Shown: positions 8,275 to 17,607, counted from the stretch's first letter. The stretch is 64,000 nucleotides of DNA from Bacteroidales bacterium (GCA_023229525.1 JALNZC010000004.1:1-64000), one strand, 5' to 3'. Numbers and translations are program-made. Notes: a model not told the origin generated them from the sequence alone.

Positions 8275-10186
8275 ACTTGATAAATTTATAAGGGATAAAT
8301 AATTTAACAATTGTATATCTATTTTTTTCTGATATAATTGCTATATCTCCATTAAAATTATTCTTTAAACTATTTCTTATCTCATTTAATCCTATACCTT
8401 TACCACCAGTTGTTGAAAATCCACGCATAAAAATTTTTTCTGGTAAGAATTCAGGAGCTATTCCTTTACCATTATCTTCCAAGTAAAATTCTAACATCTT
8501 TTTTTCTAAATTATCTCTTAATATTAATTTAAAAGCCAAATCTCTGTTCGGATGCTTATTTTTTACAGAATTAAATAAAAACTCATCAATAAAAGTCGTA
8601 AAATGATTTTGAATTCCTGAAATAATTACCATACTAATTCTTCCTTTATCAAAACTAAAATTAGGGTATATCTCTTTGAAATCATTATTAATGAAATTAT
8701 TTATTACTTTTATTACATCAAAATCATTTTTTTTACTAACTCGTAATTTTCCAATTGCTGATATATAATAATTTAATCTTTTAAACTCTAATTTTATTCT
8801 TATTAATTGTTTATCTGAAATATCTAATTGAGATAATTCATTTCTTATTGTTTTATTTGTATAGTTTAAATATCCCATACATTTATGCCTAAATAACCTT
8901 ATTGTTTGATCTCTTATTTCTTGTTCATTTTTGCGAATTCTTTCCACATATTTTTTTTCTTTTATTGGCTCATTAAACAATTTATTTAATTCGATTATTT
9001 CATTAAATCTCTTTCTTTCAATGCCATTTTCTAAATTTTTATTATTTTCAAAGGATTCAATTGGTTTAATGCCATTTATGCAAAATCCAATTTTATGTGC
9101 TAAGATTTTATTTAAAGGATTATTCAAATTGTAATTTGGAACATAAAATAAATCCGACCAATAATCAATTACTGGCACGACCAGATGTGCAATCTTTGTC
9201 TTACTTATGGATAACCAATAAAAATAAGGTATTAAGGGAAACCTTGAATTTTTTAATAAACTAAAATACATCTCTGCAACATTATTCGCTGAAAATAAAT
9301 TTAAAAAAGTTTTTACAAGACTTAATAGCAATTGATTTAACAATTCTAAAGAAATATCTTTTTTCTCATAAATAATATTTTTATATAGTGTATAATTTTC
9401 ACTTATTCTATGAATGGATTTTATTCTTTCTATGAAATTTAAAATATATTTGAAGGAATATAAATAATATTTATTATTATTTTCTTTAATAATCATTAAT
9501 GATTTTAAATCATCTAAAATTGTAGTATCGTTAAAACTAAAATTTTCAAAAAGTTCATTGAGATCTTTATCTTTTTTTAATTTCAATGAAAAATCACGCT
9601 CCCTTTCAAATCTTAATTCATTAAAAAAATCAAATGACCATATTTCTTTTTTCGCTTTGTAATTAATAATTTTTATAATAGAAGATTCGGTTAATGGTGC
9701 AGTCCAAGAATAATATTCTGCGTATCTTATCAAAATTCTCCAAACTAATGAGAAATATAATATTTCGCCATATGATGCATAATGAATATTATAATTTCTG
9801 ACATTTTTTTCTTCAATAAAATAGAAATAATTTTTTTCTGAAAGTGGTGCATGATAAAAATATTCTGGATACAAATGAATCTTTTGAGGATCAGTTATTT
9901 TTATATTATCTTTTTTCCTCCAGTATAAAAAAAGATTATTTATAACCTTTGATTGACTTTCTAATTTATTTTTTCGCCATGTATAAGGAAAAGGTATCTC
10001 TGAAAAAAGTTCACGTACATTTTGATTAAAAGGATCTATAAAAAAATATCCAGAAATATACAATCCTAATTTCTTAAGGAAATATTCTTTACTCTCTTCT
10101 CTATTAATTAAATTAATAATGAAATTAATAATGTCTTTACCATTATACTGATTTAATTCATTTTGAATCACTTTTATATTATACAT
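8267..10186 (-). CDS. soluble histidine-kinase-like protein with novel N-terminal region
   Basis: 639 aa, very AT-rich, with no membrane helix or signal peptide. The C-terminal HATPase_c domain is clear: N box around DEFLFNSVKN (about 535-545), G1 box EDNGKGIAPE (about 573-582) and G2 box GGKGIGL (about 598-604). A candidate phospho-accepting histidine is H434 in RLFRHKCMGYL, at the expected distance before the ATPase. Residues 1-420 match no domain I know and probably sense an intracellular partner or the transporter. It lies 6 bases after the methyltransferase and overlaps the receiver-cyclase gene, so the three likely form one signalling unit. Confidence 0.8.
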   Translation of the reverse strand: MYNIKVIQNELNQYNGKDIINFIINLINREESKEYFLKKLGLYISGYFFIDPFNQNVRELFSEIPFPYTWRKNKLESQSKVINNLFLYWRKKDNIKITDPQKIHLYPEYFYHAPLSEKNYFYFIEEKNVRNYNIHYASYGEILYFSLVWRILIRYAEYYSWTAPLTESSIIKIINYKAKKEIWSFDFFNELRFERERDFSLKLKKDKDLNELFENFSFNDTTILDDLKSLMIIKENNNKYYLYSFKYILNFIERIKSIHRISENYTLYKNIIYEKKDISLELLNQLLLSLVKTFLNLFSANNVAEMYFSLLKNSRFPLIPYFYWLSISKTKIAHLVVPVIDYWSDLFYVPNYNLNNPLNKILAHKIGFCINGIKPIESFENNKNLENGIERKRFNEIIELNKLFNEPIKEKKYVERIRKNEQEIRDQTIRLFRHKCMGYLNYTNKTIRNELSQLDISDKQLIRIKLEFKRLNYYISAIGKLRVSKKNDFDVIKVINNFINNDFKEIYPNFSFDKGRISMVIISGIQNHFTTFIDEFLFNSVKNKHPNRDLAFKLILRDNLEKKMLEFYLEDNGKGIAPEFLPEKIFMRGFSTTGGKGIGLNEIRNSLKNNFNGDIAIISEKNRYTIVKLFIPYKFIKYD

Positions 10187-10192
10187 TCCAAG

Positions 10193-11032
10193 TTATGATT
10201 TTAATGCACATATAATTCCTGCTAACCAGTATCTATATATAATTTCTGAATCGGTAAAACCAGCTTTTTTTAATAGTTTCTGTTCAGATAAACATGGCTT
10301 ATTGCAGTTCAACGGATATAGAATGTTGTCTTCTTTCCAATGATTCTCCCATTGTTTCCTATATTTATCCATATCACCAACTCTCTCCTTTATTTTCTTA
10401 AAACACTCTCGTAAATTTATATTTGGAACTGTTAATTGATCTATTAAATAATTTAAGCAGTAATTATCAGAATACGAGTGAATAGAACGGTTATTATATC
10501 CGAAGATATCACAATTTATAAATAATCCATTTTTATCTAAGGATTTGAACACTTTTCTATAAGCTTTCAGCTTCTCTTCTTTTCCAAAATGTTGAAATAC
10601 AAATGCTGTCATTGCAATATCAAACTCACTCTTATTTGATATTTTAGATAATGCTTCTAAAGGATGAAACGAATCGCATAAAAAATCTTCACAAATAATA
10701 GAAATAGTATTGTTAATATAAGATTTTGAATACTTCAGGGTCATTTTTTTCCTGAAAATAGTATTCATGGGCTCAGAAAAGTCGACCGCAATTATTTTTA
10801 TTTTGGGGAATATATTAAGGAGTTTTAATGCTTCAATTCCCGTACCAGATCCAATATCTAAAATAGTAATTTCGGTATTTTTATCTTGAAACCAAAAGTC
10901 AATTAACTTCATCATAGTTTCATGCATAAGATAAAAATAAGGTTGAGTAATTTCAACAGTATAATCGTAAATCTCAGCATCCTCTGTTGCATAAAAAAAT
11001 TTTTGTTTTCTCTCTTCGGGTGTAAGTCTCAT
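10193..11032 (-). CDS. class I SAM-dependent methyltransferase
   Basis: 279 aa. The Rossmann-fold SAM motif I is ILDIGSGTG (about residues 56-64), followed by the acidic end of strand 2 (AVDFSEPM) and a later FDIAMTAFVFQHF motif IV/post-motif segment, as in small-molecule methyltransferases (Methyltransf_11/25 types). The substrate cannot be read; it is not a CheR-type receptor methylase by sequence features. It sits between the transporter ATPase (one base away) and the kinase (6 bases), so its substrate may be connected with the transported ligand or the signalling protein. That link is inference. Confidence 0.85.
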   Translation of the reverse strand: MRLTPEERKQKFFYATEDAEIYDYTVEITQPYFYLMHETMMKLIDFWFQDKNTEITILDIGSGTGIEALKLLNIFPKIKIIAVDFSEPMNTIFRKKMTLKYSKSYINNTISIICEDFLCDSFHPLEALSKISNKSEFDIAMTAFVFQHFGKEEKLKAYRKVFKSLDKNGLFINCDIFGYNNRSIHSYSDNYCLNYLIDQLTVPNINLRECFKKIKERVGDMDKYRKQWENHWKEDNILYPLNCNKPCLSEQKLLKKAGFTDSEIIYRYWLAGIICALKS

Positions 11033-11033
11033 A

Positions 11034-11768
11034 TTAAAGCACTGATAAATACTTATTTAATCGGACTGAATGCGGATTTTTAAATTCTACTATTTTACCA
11101 GATTCTACAACTTTCCCTTCATCTAAAAAAATAAAACTATTATTTTCATTTTTTTCGAGAATAACCTGAGCAAAATGAATTAAATGTGTCACTATAAGAA
11201 TCCCAATATTTGAAGTTCTTAATTCGAATAATAAATCAATTAAAATACTTGTTTGTTCAACATCCAAAGCTGATGTAATTTCATCTAAAAAAAGATATTC
11301 TGGATTTAATAAAACTGCTCTTGCCAAAGCTGCTCTCTGGCGTTGACCTAAACTAACCTGATTTGGATATCTATCAATAAATCCGGTCATATTAAAACTT
11401 TCAATAATTCGATTAAAATGTTTATTATTATCCTGAAATTTCTTTTTTTGCAGTGGTAATAAAAGATTTTCCTTTAAAGTTAAATGAGGCCATAGAAAAT
11501 GTTGTTGGAATACAACAGTTAATTTAGGCCAAATACTTTTAAAATCCCAATTTTTCTTGTTTGTAGGAAAAGTAAAAATCAAATCATCAATATTTATTGA
11601 CCCTGAATCAGGACAATCAAGTAATGATAATGATTTAACCAAAGTCGTTTTACCACTACCGCTTGGACCTAATACCAATGTTATTCCACCCTTCTTAATT
11701 GTTACGTTAACAGTATCTAAAGCCTGTATATTGCCAAATCTTTTTATTATCCCTTTAGCTTCTATCAT
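11034..11768 (-). CDS. polar amino-acid type ABC transporter ATP-binding protein
   Basis: 244 aa, normal length for the GlnQ/HisP type. Walker A is GPSGSGKTT (about 34-42), the Q-loop is VVFQQH, the signature is SLGQRQR (diverged from LSGGQQQ), Walker B is YLFLDEITSALD and the H-loop is IVTHL. It energises uptake or ligand cycling through the permease encoded 6 bases upstream. The signature deviation is unusual and could lower ATPase activity, which would suit a sensing role as well as transport. Confidence 0.9.
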   Translation of the reverse strand: MIEAKGIIKRFGNIQALDTVNVTIKKGGITLVLGPSGSGKTTLVKSLSLLDCPDSGSINIDDLIFTFPTNKKNWDFKSIWPKLTVVFQQHFLWPHLTLKENLLLPLQKKKFQDNNKHFNRIIESFNMTGFIDRYPNQVSLGQRQRAALARAVLLNPEYLFLDEITSALDVEQTSILIDLLFELRTSNIGILIVTHLIHFAQVILEKNENNSFIFLDEGKVVESGKIVEFKNPHSVRLNKYLSVL

Positions 11769-11774
11769 AAAAAC

Positions 11775-12443
11775 TTAGTTCTCCGATATATCTCTTGTGT
11801 ATTTTAGTTTCAACCAATAAGCAAGAAGATTCACTGGTAAAGATATTATAAGAAAAAAAACCGCAAGAGCAGTATAAAGTTCAATAGGCTTATAGATAAC
11901 CGAATTTATTCTTTGAACGACTCTAAAAATCTCTTCAACAGAAATCAAACTTGCAAATAAGGTTGAATGAAGCATTATAATTTGAAGAGGTAATAAGGAA
12001 GGTATTATTTGCCTTGTAATAAGCGGGAACTGAATAGAAAAGAATGTTTTTGATTTGCTAAGGCCACAAACTTTTGCTGCAAAAATATATTGTTTTGGGA
12101 AATCAAAAATCGCAGTTTTAACAATCTGAGAAACGGAAAAAATATTTACCAATGAAAGTACTACTATAGCTGAATAAAATGGGTCAATGGAAACTTTTAA
12201 TAAAACTTGTAGAGGATAATGAACCCAGAATAAAAATACTAGAACTGGAATAGATGTAATTAAAAATGAAATACTCAAAAAAATTATTCCAAGAGTTTTG
12301 CTAAATTTTGATGCTAAAACTCCAATCAATATTCCAAATGATAATCCAAGGATCCAAACAATACCAACTAATTTTAATGTAACTAATAGACCCCCAAGAA
12401 AAGCTTCTTTGTATTGATATATGATATTAAAAACACTCATCAT
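11775..12443 (-). CDS. polar amino-acid type ABC transporter permease
   Basis: 222 aa with about five membrane helices. The cytosolic EAA-like loop is FAAKVCGLSKSKTFF (around residues 131-145), which contacts the ATPase. This is the HisM/GlnP type. Two adjacent ATGs (12443 and 12440) are possible starts. Only one permease gene is present, so it would function as a homodimer, which is known in this family. It lies between the binding-protein gene (3 bases) and the ATPase gene (6 bases). Confidence 0.9.
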   Translation of the reverse strand: MMSVFNIIYQYKEAFLGGLLVTLKLVGIVWILGLSFGILIGVLASKFSKTLGIIFLSISFLITSIPVLVFLFWVHYPLQVLLKVSIDPFYSAIVVLSLVNIFSVSQIVKTAIFDFPKQYIFAAKVCGLSKSKTFFSIQFPLITRQIIPSLLPLQIIMLHSTLFASLISVEEIFRVVQRINSVIYKPIELYTALAVFFLIISLPVNLLAYWLKLKYTRDISEN

Positions 12444-12446
12444 TTT

Positions 12447-13301
12447 TTACTTTTGGAAAGGTAACACTACTCGAAGGAATTCACCTTTAGTATTCTCATA
12501 TTTTGAAAGGATTTTATTCATAGTGCCCTCCATAATTATTTCATTTAACGCAGCATTAATCATAGACTTAAATTCATCTTCTCCCATCTTCATAACATAA
12601 CTATTAGCAAAATATCTGATCGGCTCTTTACTAGAAACTTGATATATTGTACCTGGATTTTTTTTTAGAAATGGATAGATAACCCATGGTTCCGCAAATG
12701 TAATGTCTGCTTTTTTTGTTATAATATTCAGTAGATTATCTGACCATGGATTTGTCTGTGTTATTGATATTCTAGTTGCATTAGGGAAATCACTTTTAGC
12801 AATAATATCTTCCATTGCTCCGTCTTGGACTGCTATTCTGACTTTAGAATCGTTAATAGCAAATAATTTATTATCAAATCTTTTATCACCAAGTCTTGCC
12901 CATACCATGATTGGATTATAAAACAATGGATCACTGAAGTATCCATTCATACCTCTTGTTGAATTGACCCATAACCCTGATCCATGAATATCATATCGAT
13001 CGTTATTCAAACCTTCAAAAACAGTCCCCCAACCAACTTCTTCAACCCATTTTATCTTGAGATTTGTTTTCTTCCCTATTTCCTCAAGAACCTCTACAAA
13101 TATTCCCGAAAGTTTTTTTGTATTTGGATCAATAATACAATAAGGAGGATAAGGAATATAACTTGCCCTAATTACTTTCGAATGGATCACCCTATCATAT
13201 ACTGAATGGTTTTTATCTTTATTAAGGTTCTCATTATTCGAATTTTGGCAAGAGAAATATAACATCCCTACCAAAAGAAGGAAAAAAAATTTCTTTACCA
13301 T
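12447..13301 (-). CDS. extracellular solute-binding lipoprotein, family 3 (amino-acid type)
   Basis: 284 aa. The signal peptide ends in a lipobox-like MLYFSC, so the protein is probably lipid-anchored in the periplasm. The mature part has the family 3 binding-protein layout: ASYIPYPPYCI near the start, GIFVEVLEEIGKK, and DIHGSGLWVNSTR in the hinge region. It captures a small ligand, probably amino-acid-like, for the permease. It is the first gene of the minus-strand block and follows a good promoter at 13328-13357. Genes of this kind can double as ligand sensors for two-component systems; the downstream kinase makes that worth considering. Confidence 0.88.
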   Translation of the reverse strand: MVKKFFFLLLVGMLYFSCQNSNNENLNKDKNHSVYDRVIHSKVIRASYIPYPPYCIIDPNTKKLSGIFVEVLEEIGKKTNLKIKWVEEVGWGTVFEGLNNDRYDIHGSGLWVNSTRGMNGYFSDPLFYNPIMVWARLGDKRFDNKLFAINDSKVRIAVQDGAMEDIIAKSDFPNATRISITQTNPWSDNLLNIITKKADITFAEPWVIYPFLKKNPGTIYQVSSKEPIRYFANSYVMKMGEDEFKSMINAALNEIIMEGTMNKILSKYENTKGEFLRVVLPFQK

Positions 13302-13327
13302 AGCAAGAAAAATTTTGATTTTATATC

Positions 13328-13357
13328 CAAAATTAAACCATTTAATGATTCTACAAC
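13328..13357 (-). promoter_or_regulatory. Bacteroidota-type promoter of the binding-protein operon
   Basis: On the minus strand GTTG (13354-13357) is followed after 18 bases by TAATTTTG (13328-13335), matching the -33/-7 pattern TTG and TAnnTTTG. Transcription would start near 13321, about 20 bases before ATG 13301, and could cover all seven genes to 6401 because the gaps are at most 6 bases. Confidence 0.6.
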
Positions 13358-13426
13358 TTTTTTAAGTGTTCCTCTTTAAAATTTCAAGTGAAACTCCATT
13401 AATAATTTGATTCATAAAATACTATT

Positions 13427-14980
13427 TTACACTGATTTTTCAAGGTAATTTGTTTTTGTCGCTACATATTTTATCCATATTGAAAATTTTTTAAAATCAT
13501 CAAGATAAGTATCAGTTTTTTCACTAATTCTTATTCTTTTAGTCAGGGTCTTCACGGCCCCGTCATCGGTCAGGGGCTGTTCTATGGTGACTTTGGTGTA
13601 CCCGAAAAACGTGTTGGGATAGATCTTGCAGATCTCTGTTTCACTGAAGCCGGTGTAAGTATCCAGGATGAGCTGTTGCTGCTCGCTGCAGATCTCCTTG
13701 CGTTTGCTCCCAAGGCTTTTTTTCATGGGCTTAAATAATCCGCAGGCATTGATCAATAGAATCTTACCCTTCCTCTGCGCTTTCTTGCTGTTGTTGAGAA
13801 TCCAGATATAGGTGGTGATGCCGGTATTGAAGAAGAGTGAATCGGGCAGCTGCACGATGCATTCCAGCCAGTCGTTTTCGATGATCCACCTGCGGATCTC
13901 CGATTCCCCGCTTCCGGCATCGCCCGTGAACAGCGGGGAACCGTTGAACACGATGCCGATGCGCGATCCTTTTTCCTCCATCTTGGAGATCATGTGCTGA
14001 AGGAACAGCAGGGAACCGTCGGATGTGCGCGGTGTGCCTGCGAAAAACCTTCCGTTGGGATTCTGAGCTTCGGCCGTCACGAACTCTTCTTCGCTTTTCC
14101 AGGATACGCCGAAGGGCGGATTGGTGATCATGTAGTCGAACTTCTCGCCCGTGAACCCGTCTTCGCCAAGGGAGGAGCCGAGCCTGATGTGGTCGGGGTT
14201 CTCGCCCGAGATGAGCAGGTCAGATTTGCAGATGGAATATGTCTGCGGATTGAGTTCCTGCCCGTATATCTTTATTTCTATCTGCGGATTGATATTCTCG
14301 AGCACCCAGTCCTTGCCGATGGTGAGCATACCGCCGGTGCCGCAGCAGGGATCGAACACTGAGCGGATCTTGCCTTTTCCCTGCAGGTCTTCCCTGTCCC
14401 CCGAAAACACCAGGGAGACGAGCAGCCTCACGATGTCGCGGGGAGTGTAATGCTCCCCGCTGGTCTCGTTGCTCATTTCGGAGAACTTCCTCAGAAGCTC
14501 CTCGAAGATCTGCCCCATGGCATGGTTATCCACCACATCGGGATGCAGGTCAACCGAACTGAACTTCTCGACAAGCAGGAACAGGCGGTTGTTCTTATGC
14601 AGCTTCTCCACCGGCTTATCCAGCTGGAAATTCTCGATGATATCGTTAACGTTCTTCGAAAACCCGTTGATGTAATTGCGGAAATTGATAAACACATTCT
14701 TCGGATCCTGCTTCAGCCGCGAAAGATCATACTTCGACGTATTGTAAAATTCAGCTTTTATTCGACTGCGGATGACCGGCGACGGATCCTCCACCTTGGT
14801 CTTATACTCCTCGTACAGATTATAGATCTCATCCTTCCGCGGCTCGATCACACAATCCAGGCGGCGCAGGATCACAAACGGCAGGATCACATCCCCATAC
14901 TCATGCGGCTTGAACAAGCCCCTCAACACATCATCAGCCACACTCCAAATCAACGAAGAGAGTTCCTGGAACTTCGACAT
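13427..14980 (-). pseudogene. hsdM: type I modification methylase HsdM, C-terminally truncated
   Basis: 517 aa. The N-terminal HsdM domain (1-150) is followed by the N6-adenine methylase domain with motif I FDPCCGTGGM (209-218) and catalytic NPPF (287-290). The family sequence is intact to about residue 480 (VTIEQPLTDDG). The last 35 codons (13427-13533) are AT-rich, Lys/Tyr/Ile-rich and unlike the HsdM tail that normally follows and contacts HsdS. The break coincides with the start of the AT-rich block, so insertion or recombination there probably cut the gene. Catalytic residues survive, so methylation is not excluded, but no hsdS is nearby. It faces away from hsdR. Confidence 0.75.
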
Positions 14981-15183
14981 TTCGGGTTTTTAGTTGGTTA
15001 TGTTATGGAATTGTAAAAGTATGTGAACCAAATGACATATCCAAGATTTTTAGATAATTTGTTTATGACTTGCTTTAACCCGGCAGCCAGGGAGTGGTGG
15101 AATGTCATTCGCAGACATTAATCTCGTCAACCTGGCTTTGTCTTCGCGACATTTTGTCGCGGAAGATGCTGCGCAGATTATCG
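14981..15183. other. hsdM leader region and hairpin
   Basis: The 26 bases before hsdM (14981-15006) resemble the leader of the XRE gene at 27167-27196. A strong stem (TCTTCGCGACA at 15141-15151 pairing with TGTCGCGGAAGA at 15155-15166, one bulge) lies just after the 3' end of the gene at 15184. It has no T-run, so it could be a terminator or a repeat-type hairpin. Confidence 0.35.
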
Positions 15184-15540
15184 CTATTCTTTGATTATCG
15201 GATCTTCTTCCAAGTCAAGTACCATTGAACATATTTCGATTTCAAACCATTCGGAAAACATTTTATATGTTCTATTCTGAGGCCATTCATCCTCATCGGT
15301 GTACCAATCATTCAGCTCATTGTCGAAGATCAATTCGAAATGCTTTTTAATCCATTTTAAAACATCCTCATTGCTTTCCATCTCCCTTACCAGGTAGATA
15401 TTGTTTTCATCGTTTTGAGTGATCGGTTCTTCCTCTGGCATCACCTGATTCAGCCAATCGAAATATGGTTTCTTTGGCCTGACGATGATCGCATTACGAT
15501 CAATCGATTCATAAAATTCCGGGATTGGGTTCATATTCAT
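15184..15540 (-). CDS. conserved-looking small acidic protein, unknown function
   Basis: 118 aa, acidic, no signal peptide or membrane helix. Segments such as IIVRPKKPYFDWL near the N-terminus, IYLVRE in the middle and WFEIEICSMVLDL near the end look like a small globular domain; I associate this pattern with uncharacterised bacterial proteins but cannot name the family. It stands alone between hsdM and the PIN operon, with unrelated strands around it. Codon use looks normal for the region. Confidence 0.6.
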   Translation of the reverse strand: MNMNPIPEFYESIDRNAIIVRPKKPYFDWLNQVMPEEEPITQNDENNIYLVREMESNEDVLKWIKKHFELIFDNELNDWYTDEDEWPQNRTYKMFSEWFEIEICSMVLDLEEDPIIKE

Positions 15541-15696
15541 TTTTTTGTTTGTATATCATCGGCCTGGTCTTGAACAACCTAATCGGATTTTATCATTTTG
15601 TTGACATCAACAAAATGATCCGCTTAGATTTTAATTTATGAAAATGTAAAGATAATCCGACCTGGATTAATTTCCAGTCTTTATAGGTTTTTATGT

Positions 15697-15704
15697 TAAC
15701 TTTG
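15697..15704 (+). promoter_or_regulatory. -7 promoter box of the PIN operon
   Basis: TAACTTTG matches TAnnTTTG exactly. Transcription would begin near 15711, downstream of the ATG at 15706, which favours ATG 15754 as the true start of the next gene. No convincing -33 TTG is visible. The box overlaps two copies of ATGTTAAC (15693-15700 and 15706-15713), a possible operator for autoregulation. Confidence 0.45.
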
Positions 15705-15753
15705 TATGTTAACAACAAGGGAGGTTATTTTCGCAAAGATTAAAGATAAACGA

Positions 15754-16695
15754 ATGATTTTCCATTCAATCCGCCTGTCGGATTTCGAGATGGATGATGG
15801 AACAATCGCTTTGTCTCTACTTTCAAAAATCTCTGATCAATTGATCAGGATCTCTGAGAGCACGCTAAGACTTTATGTTGAAGGCAACAGCCACCTTAAG
15901 CGTGGCAAAATGCCGGATTGGCTTCAGAAATCCATAGAATTTAAACTTACCGGAATAACAAAAGGATCGACCGTACTGTCCATTGAAGCCCCTGTTTTAT
16001 CAGAAACCCTGAAAAGTATTCAGTACCCTTTGTTTAATGAACTTGCCTCAAAGGATTATTCCAGGGATACAGCCTTGTCATTAGCCATGCTGGCTTATCA
16101 GAAAGCTATTTCGGAAGATCGTGAAACTGACCTGCTCGACAAAGCCTTACTTGGTGAAATGCTTGTTTTTAAGGATATACTCGGTAGTGAAAAACGCAGA
16201 ATTGAGATGAATTGCCCTTCTCTTGCAAGGAAAGTCGTTTTAGAAAAATCCAGCTTTGATAAAATCCGGGTTCTTGAAAGTGCAACTCCCGAACCCATAA
16301 AAATTAAACTTTCAGGTAAACTGGATATGCTCAAGCATTCAAATTCGCTTGCAGAAATCATTACTTCTCAAAAAAGGGTTAAAGTCAAATTGCCCGACAA
16401 TATTGGTTTTGATCTGCTCAAACCTTTATTTGGCAAGGAGGTTACCGTGATGGGATTGGCAAACTTAAATCCTGCCGGGCAATTAGTTTCAATTCTTCTG
16501 TCGGATATACATCCGATAAATTCTGATGACTCATTTTTCAATGCAATTCCTCCGGTTTTAAAAGAAACCACAGATATTAAACAACTTATTGTTGCTCAAA
16601 AATACACCCGTGTCAAAACAACAGAAATCAATATGTTGGCTGAAGAACTGAACATTACGGAATCAGTTGAGGAAATGATCAATGCATTGAAATAA
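15754..16695 (+). CDS. unknown protein, possible antitoxin partner of the PIN protein
   Basis: 313 aa from ATG 15754; a start at 15706 would add 16 residues but lies at or before the expected transcript start. It is soluble with no membrane segment. The N-terminal third is helical (LSLLSKISDQLIRISEST), followed by a segment with KGSTVLSIEAP, and the C-terminal part has VKLPDNIGFDLLKPLFGKEV. I do not recognise a named family. It precedes a PIN-domain gene by 5 bases, a position usually held by the antitoxin, but it is longer than typical VapB antitoxins. A shortened, decayed copy of the operon start lies at 25236. Confidence 0.6.
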   Translation: MIFHSIRLSDFEMDDGTIALSLLSKISDQLIRISESTLRLYVEGNSHLKRGKMPDWLQKSIEFKLTGITKGSTVLSIEAPVLSETLKSIQYPLFNELASKDYSRDTALSLAMLAYQKAISEDRETDLLDKALLGEMLVFKDILGSEKRRIEMNCPSLARKVVLEKSSFDKIRVLESATPEPIKIKLSGKLDMLKHSNSLAEIITSQKRVKVKLPDNIGFDLLKPLFGKEVTVMGLANLNPAGQLVSILLSDIHPINSDDSFFNAIPPVLKETTDIKQLIVAQKYTRVKTTEINMLAEELNITESVEEMINALK

Positions 16696-16700
16696 AGGGC

Positions 16701-17150
16701 ATGAATTACCTTTTGGACACAAATATTCTTGTTCATTTTATCCGCAGAAGTCCGATTGCCGGGAAGGTCATTGATGAATTAGACCCTTTTGGGGCAGTCA
16801 ATATACCTGTAATTTCTGTTGTGTCTTATGCAGAGATCCTGTCGCTTGTTCCGATCTTCAATTGGGGAGATCAAAAGACAAAACAGCTTAAGAACCTGCT
16901 AAACAAACTACTGGTTGTTCCTATTGAAGCAAAAGATATCATTGAGGCATATGTGCAAATTGAAACTTACAGCAAAGGTAAGATGATATCCAGGCCGCTT
17001 CCTGTTGGCCAGAGTGGCATCAACATGGGAAAAAATGATATCTGGATTGCTGCTACTTCCAGAATTACAAATTCGAAACTTATCACAACTGATAATGATT
17101 TTGATCACCTTGATAAGGTTTTTATAGATGTAATAAAAATGATTGAATAA
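16701..17150 (+). CDS. PIN-domain ribonuclease, VapC-like
   Basis: 149 aa, the usual size of VapC toxins. The acidic active-site residues are visible: D6 in YLLDTN, a Glu in SYAEI, Asp in GKNDIWIAA and Asp in TTDNDFD. PIN toxins cut RNA and are held inactive by an antitoxin. It is encoded between the preceding unknown gene (5 bases) and a third gene that starts directly after its stop (TAA then ATG), so this is a three-gene operon rather than a plain vapBC pair. Part of its 3' end is repeated at 25280-25330. Confidence 0.85.
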   Translation: MNYLLDTNILVHFIRRSPIAGKVIDELDPFGAVNIPVISVVSYAEILSLVPIFNWGDQKTKQLKNLLNKLLVVPIEAKDIIEAYVQIETYSKGKMISRPLPVGQSGINMGKNDIWIAATSRITNSKLITTDNDFDHLDKVFIDVIKMIE

Positions 17151-17540
17151 ATGGAAAACTTAAATGAAGACTACCAGGACGTTTTCGGGAATTTTGAGCT
17201 CAGCCAGGATGAAAAAGTAGAACGCTACCTGGAAACCTTTGATATAAAATCGCTGGAGAGAGTTAAGAAAAAACAACTGTCTGAATTAACAGAAGAAGAC
17301 CTGCTTGTAATTGGTTTAGAGAAATTCCAACATGAGGATTTTGACGAAATATATAGCTGCCGGGATTTTTCCCATTTGAAAAAATATTTCTCAAAAGCAT
17401 ATGGAGTATTTGAATTACGTGGTTACCTGCTAAAGAAGGAGAAAGGAATTACCTCGACCCAGGAATTGATCGACGAGGCATTTCTGAAATGGCGGTTAAA
17501 AATGAAAGAGAAAAAGCAGGACTCATTCCTCGTAATTTGA
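17151..17540 (+). CDS. small helical protein, third gene of the PIN operon
   Basis: 129 aa, charged and mostly helical, no signal or membrane segment. It starts at the base after the PIN stop codon, so the two are coupled. No known family is recognised. Its 3' third and downstream flank are copied at 18654-18790, and two separate portions persist in the decayed copy at 25330-25506. The repeated survival of its tail in debris suggests this part lies at a recombination hot spot. An antitoxin or regulatory role is possible but not shown. Confidence 0.6.
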   Translation: MENLNEDYQDVFGNFELSQDEKVERYLETFDIKSLERVKKKQLSELTEEDLLVIGLEKFQHEDFDEIYSCRDFSHLKKYFSKAYGVFELRGYLLKKEKGITSTQELIDEAFLKWRLKMKEKKQDSFLVI

Positions 17541-17607
17541 GTGCTTTTTTATTTACCACCGCTCCCTCATCCGCAGTCAATTAATATAGGAATTCATAAA
17601 ATTAAGA

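Noticed and set aside
6401..13301. Detocs-type two-component defence system
   Set aside because: Kinase and receiver proteins are present, but the kinase shows no TPR sensor and the output is a cyclase, not the known Detocs effectors; the resemblance is too general.
14450..15016. Long plus-strand open frame (188 codons) within hsdM
   Set aside because: It is the antisense shadow of hsdM, with no promoter or family match; the minus-strand HsdM motifs are unambiguous.
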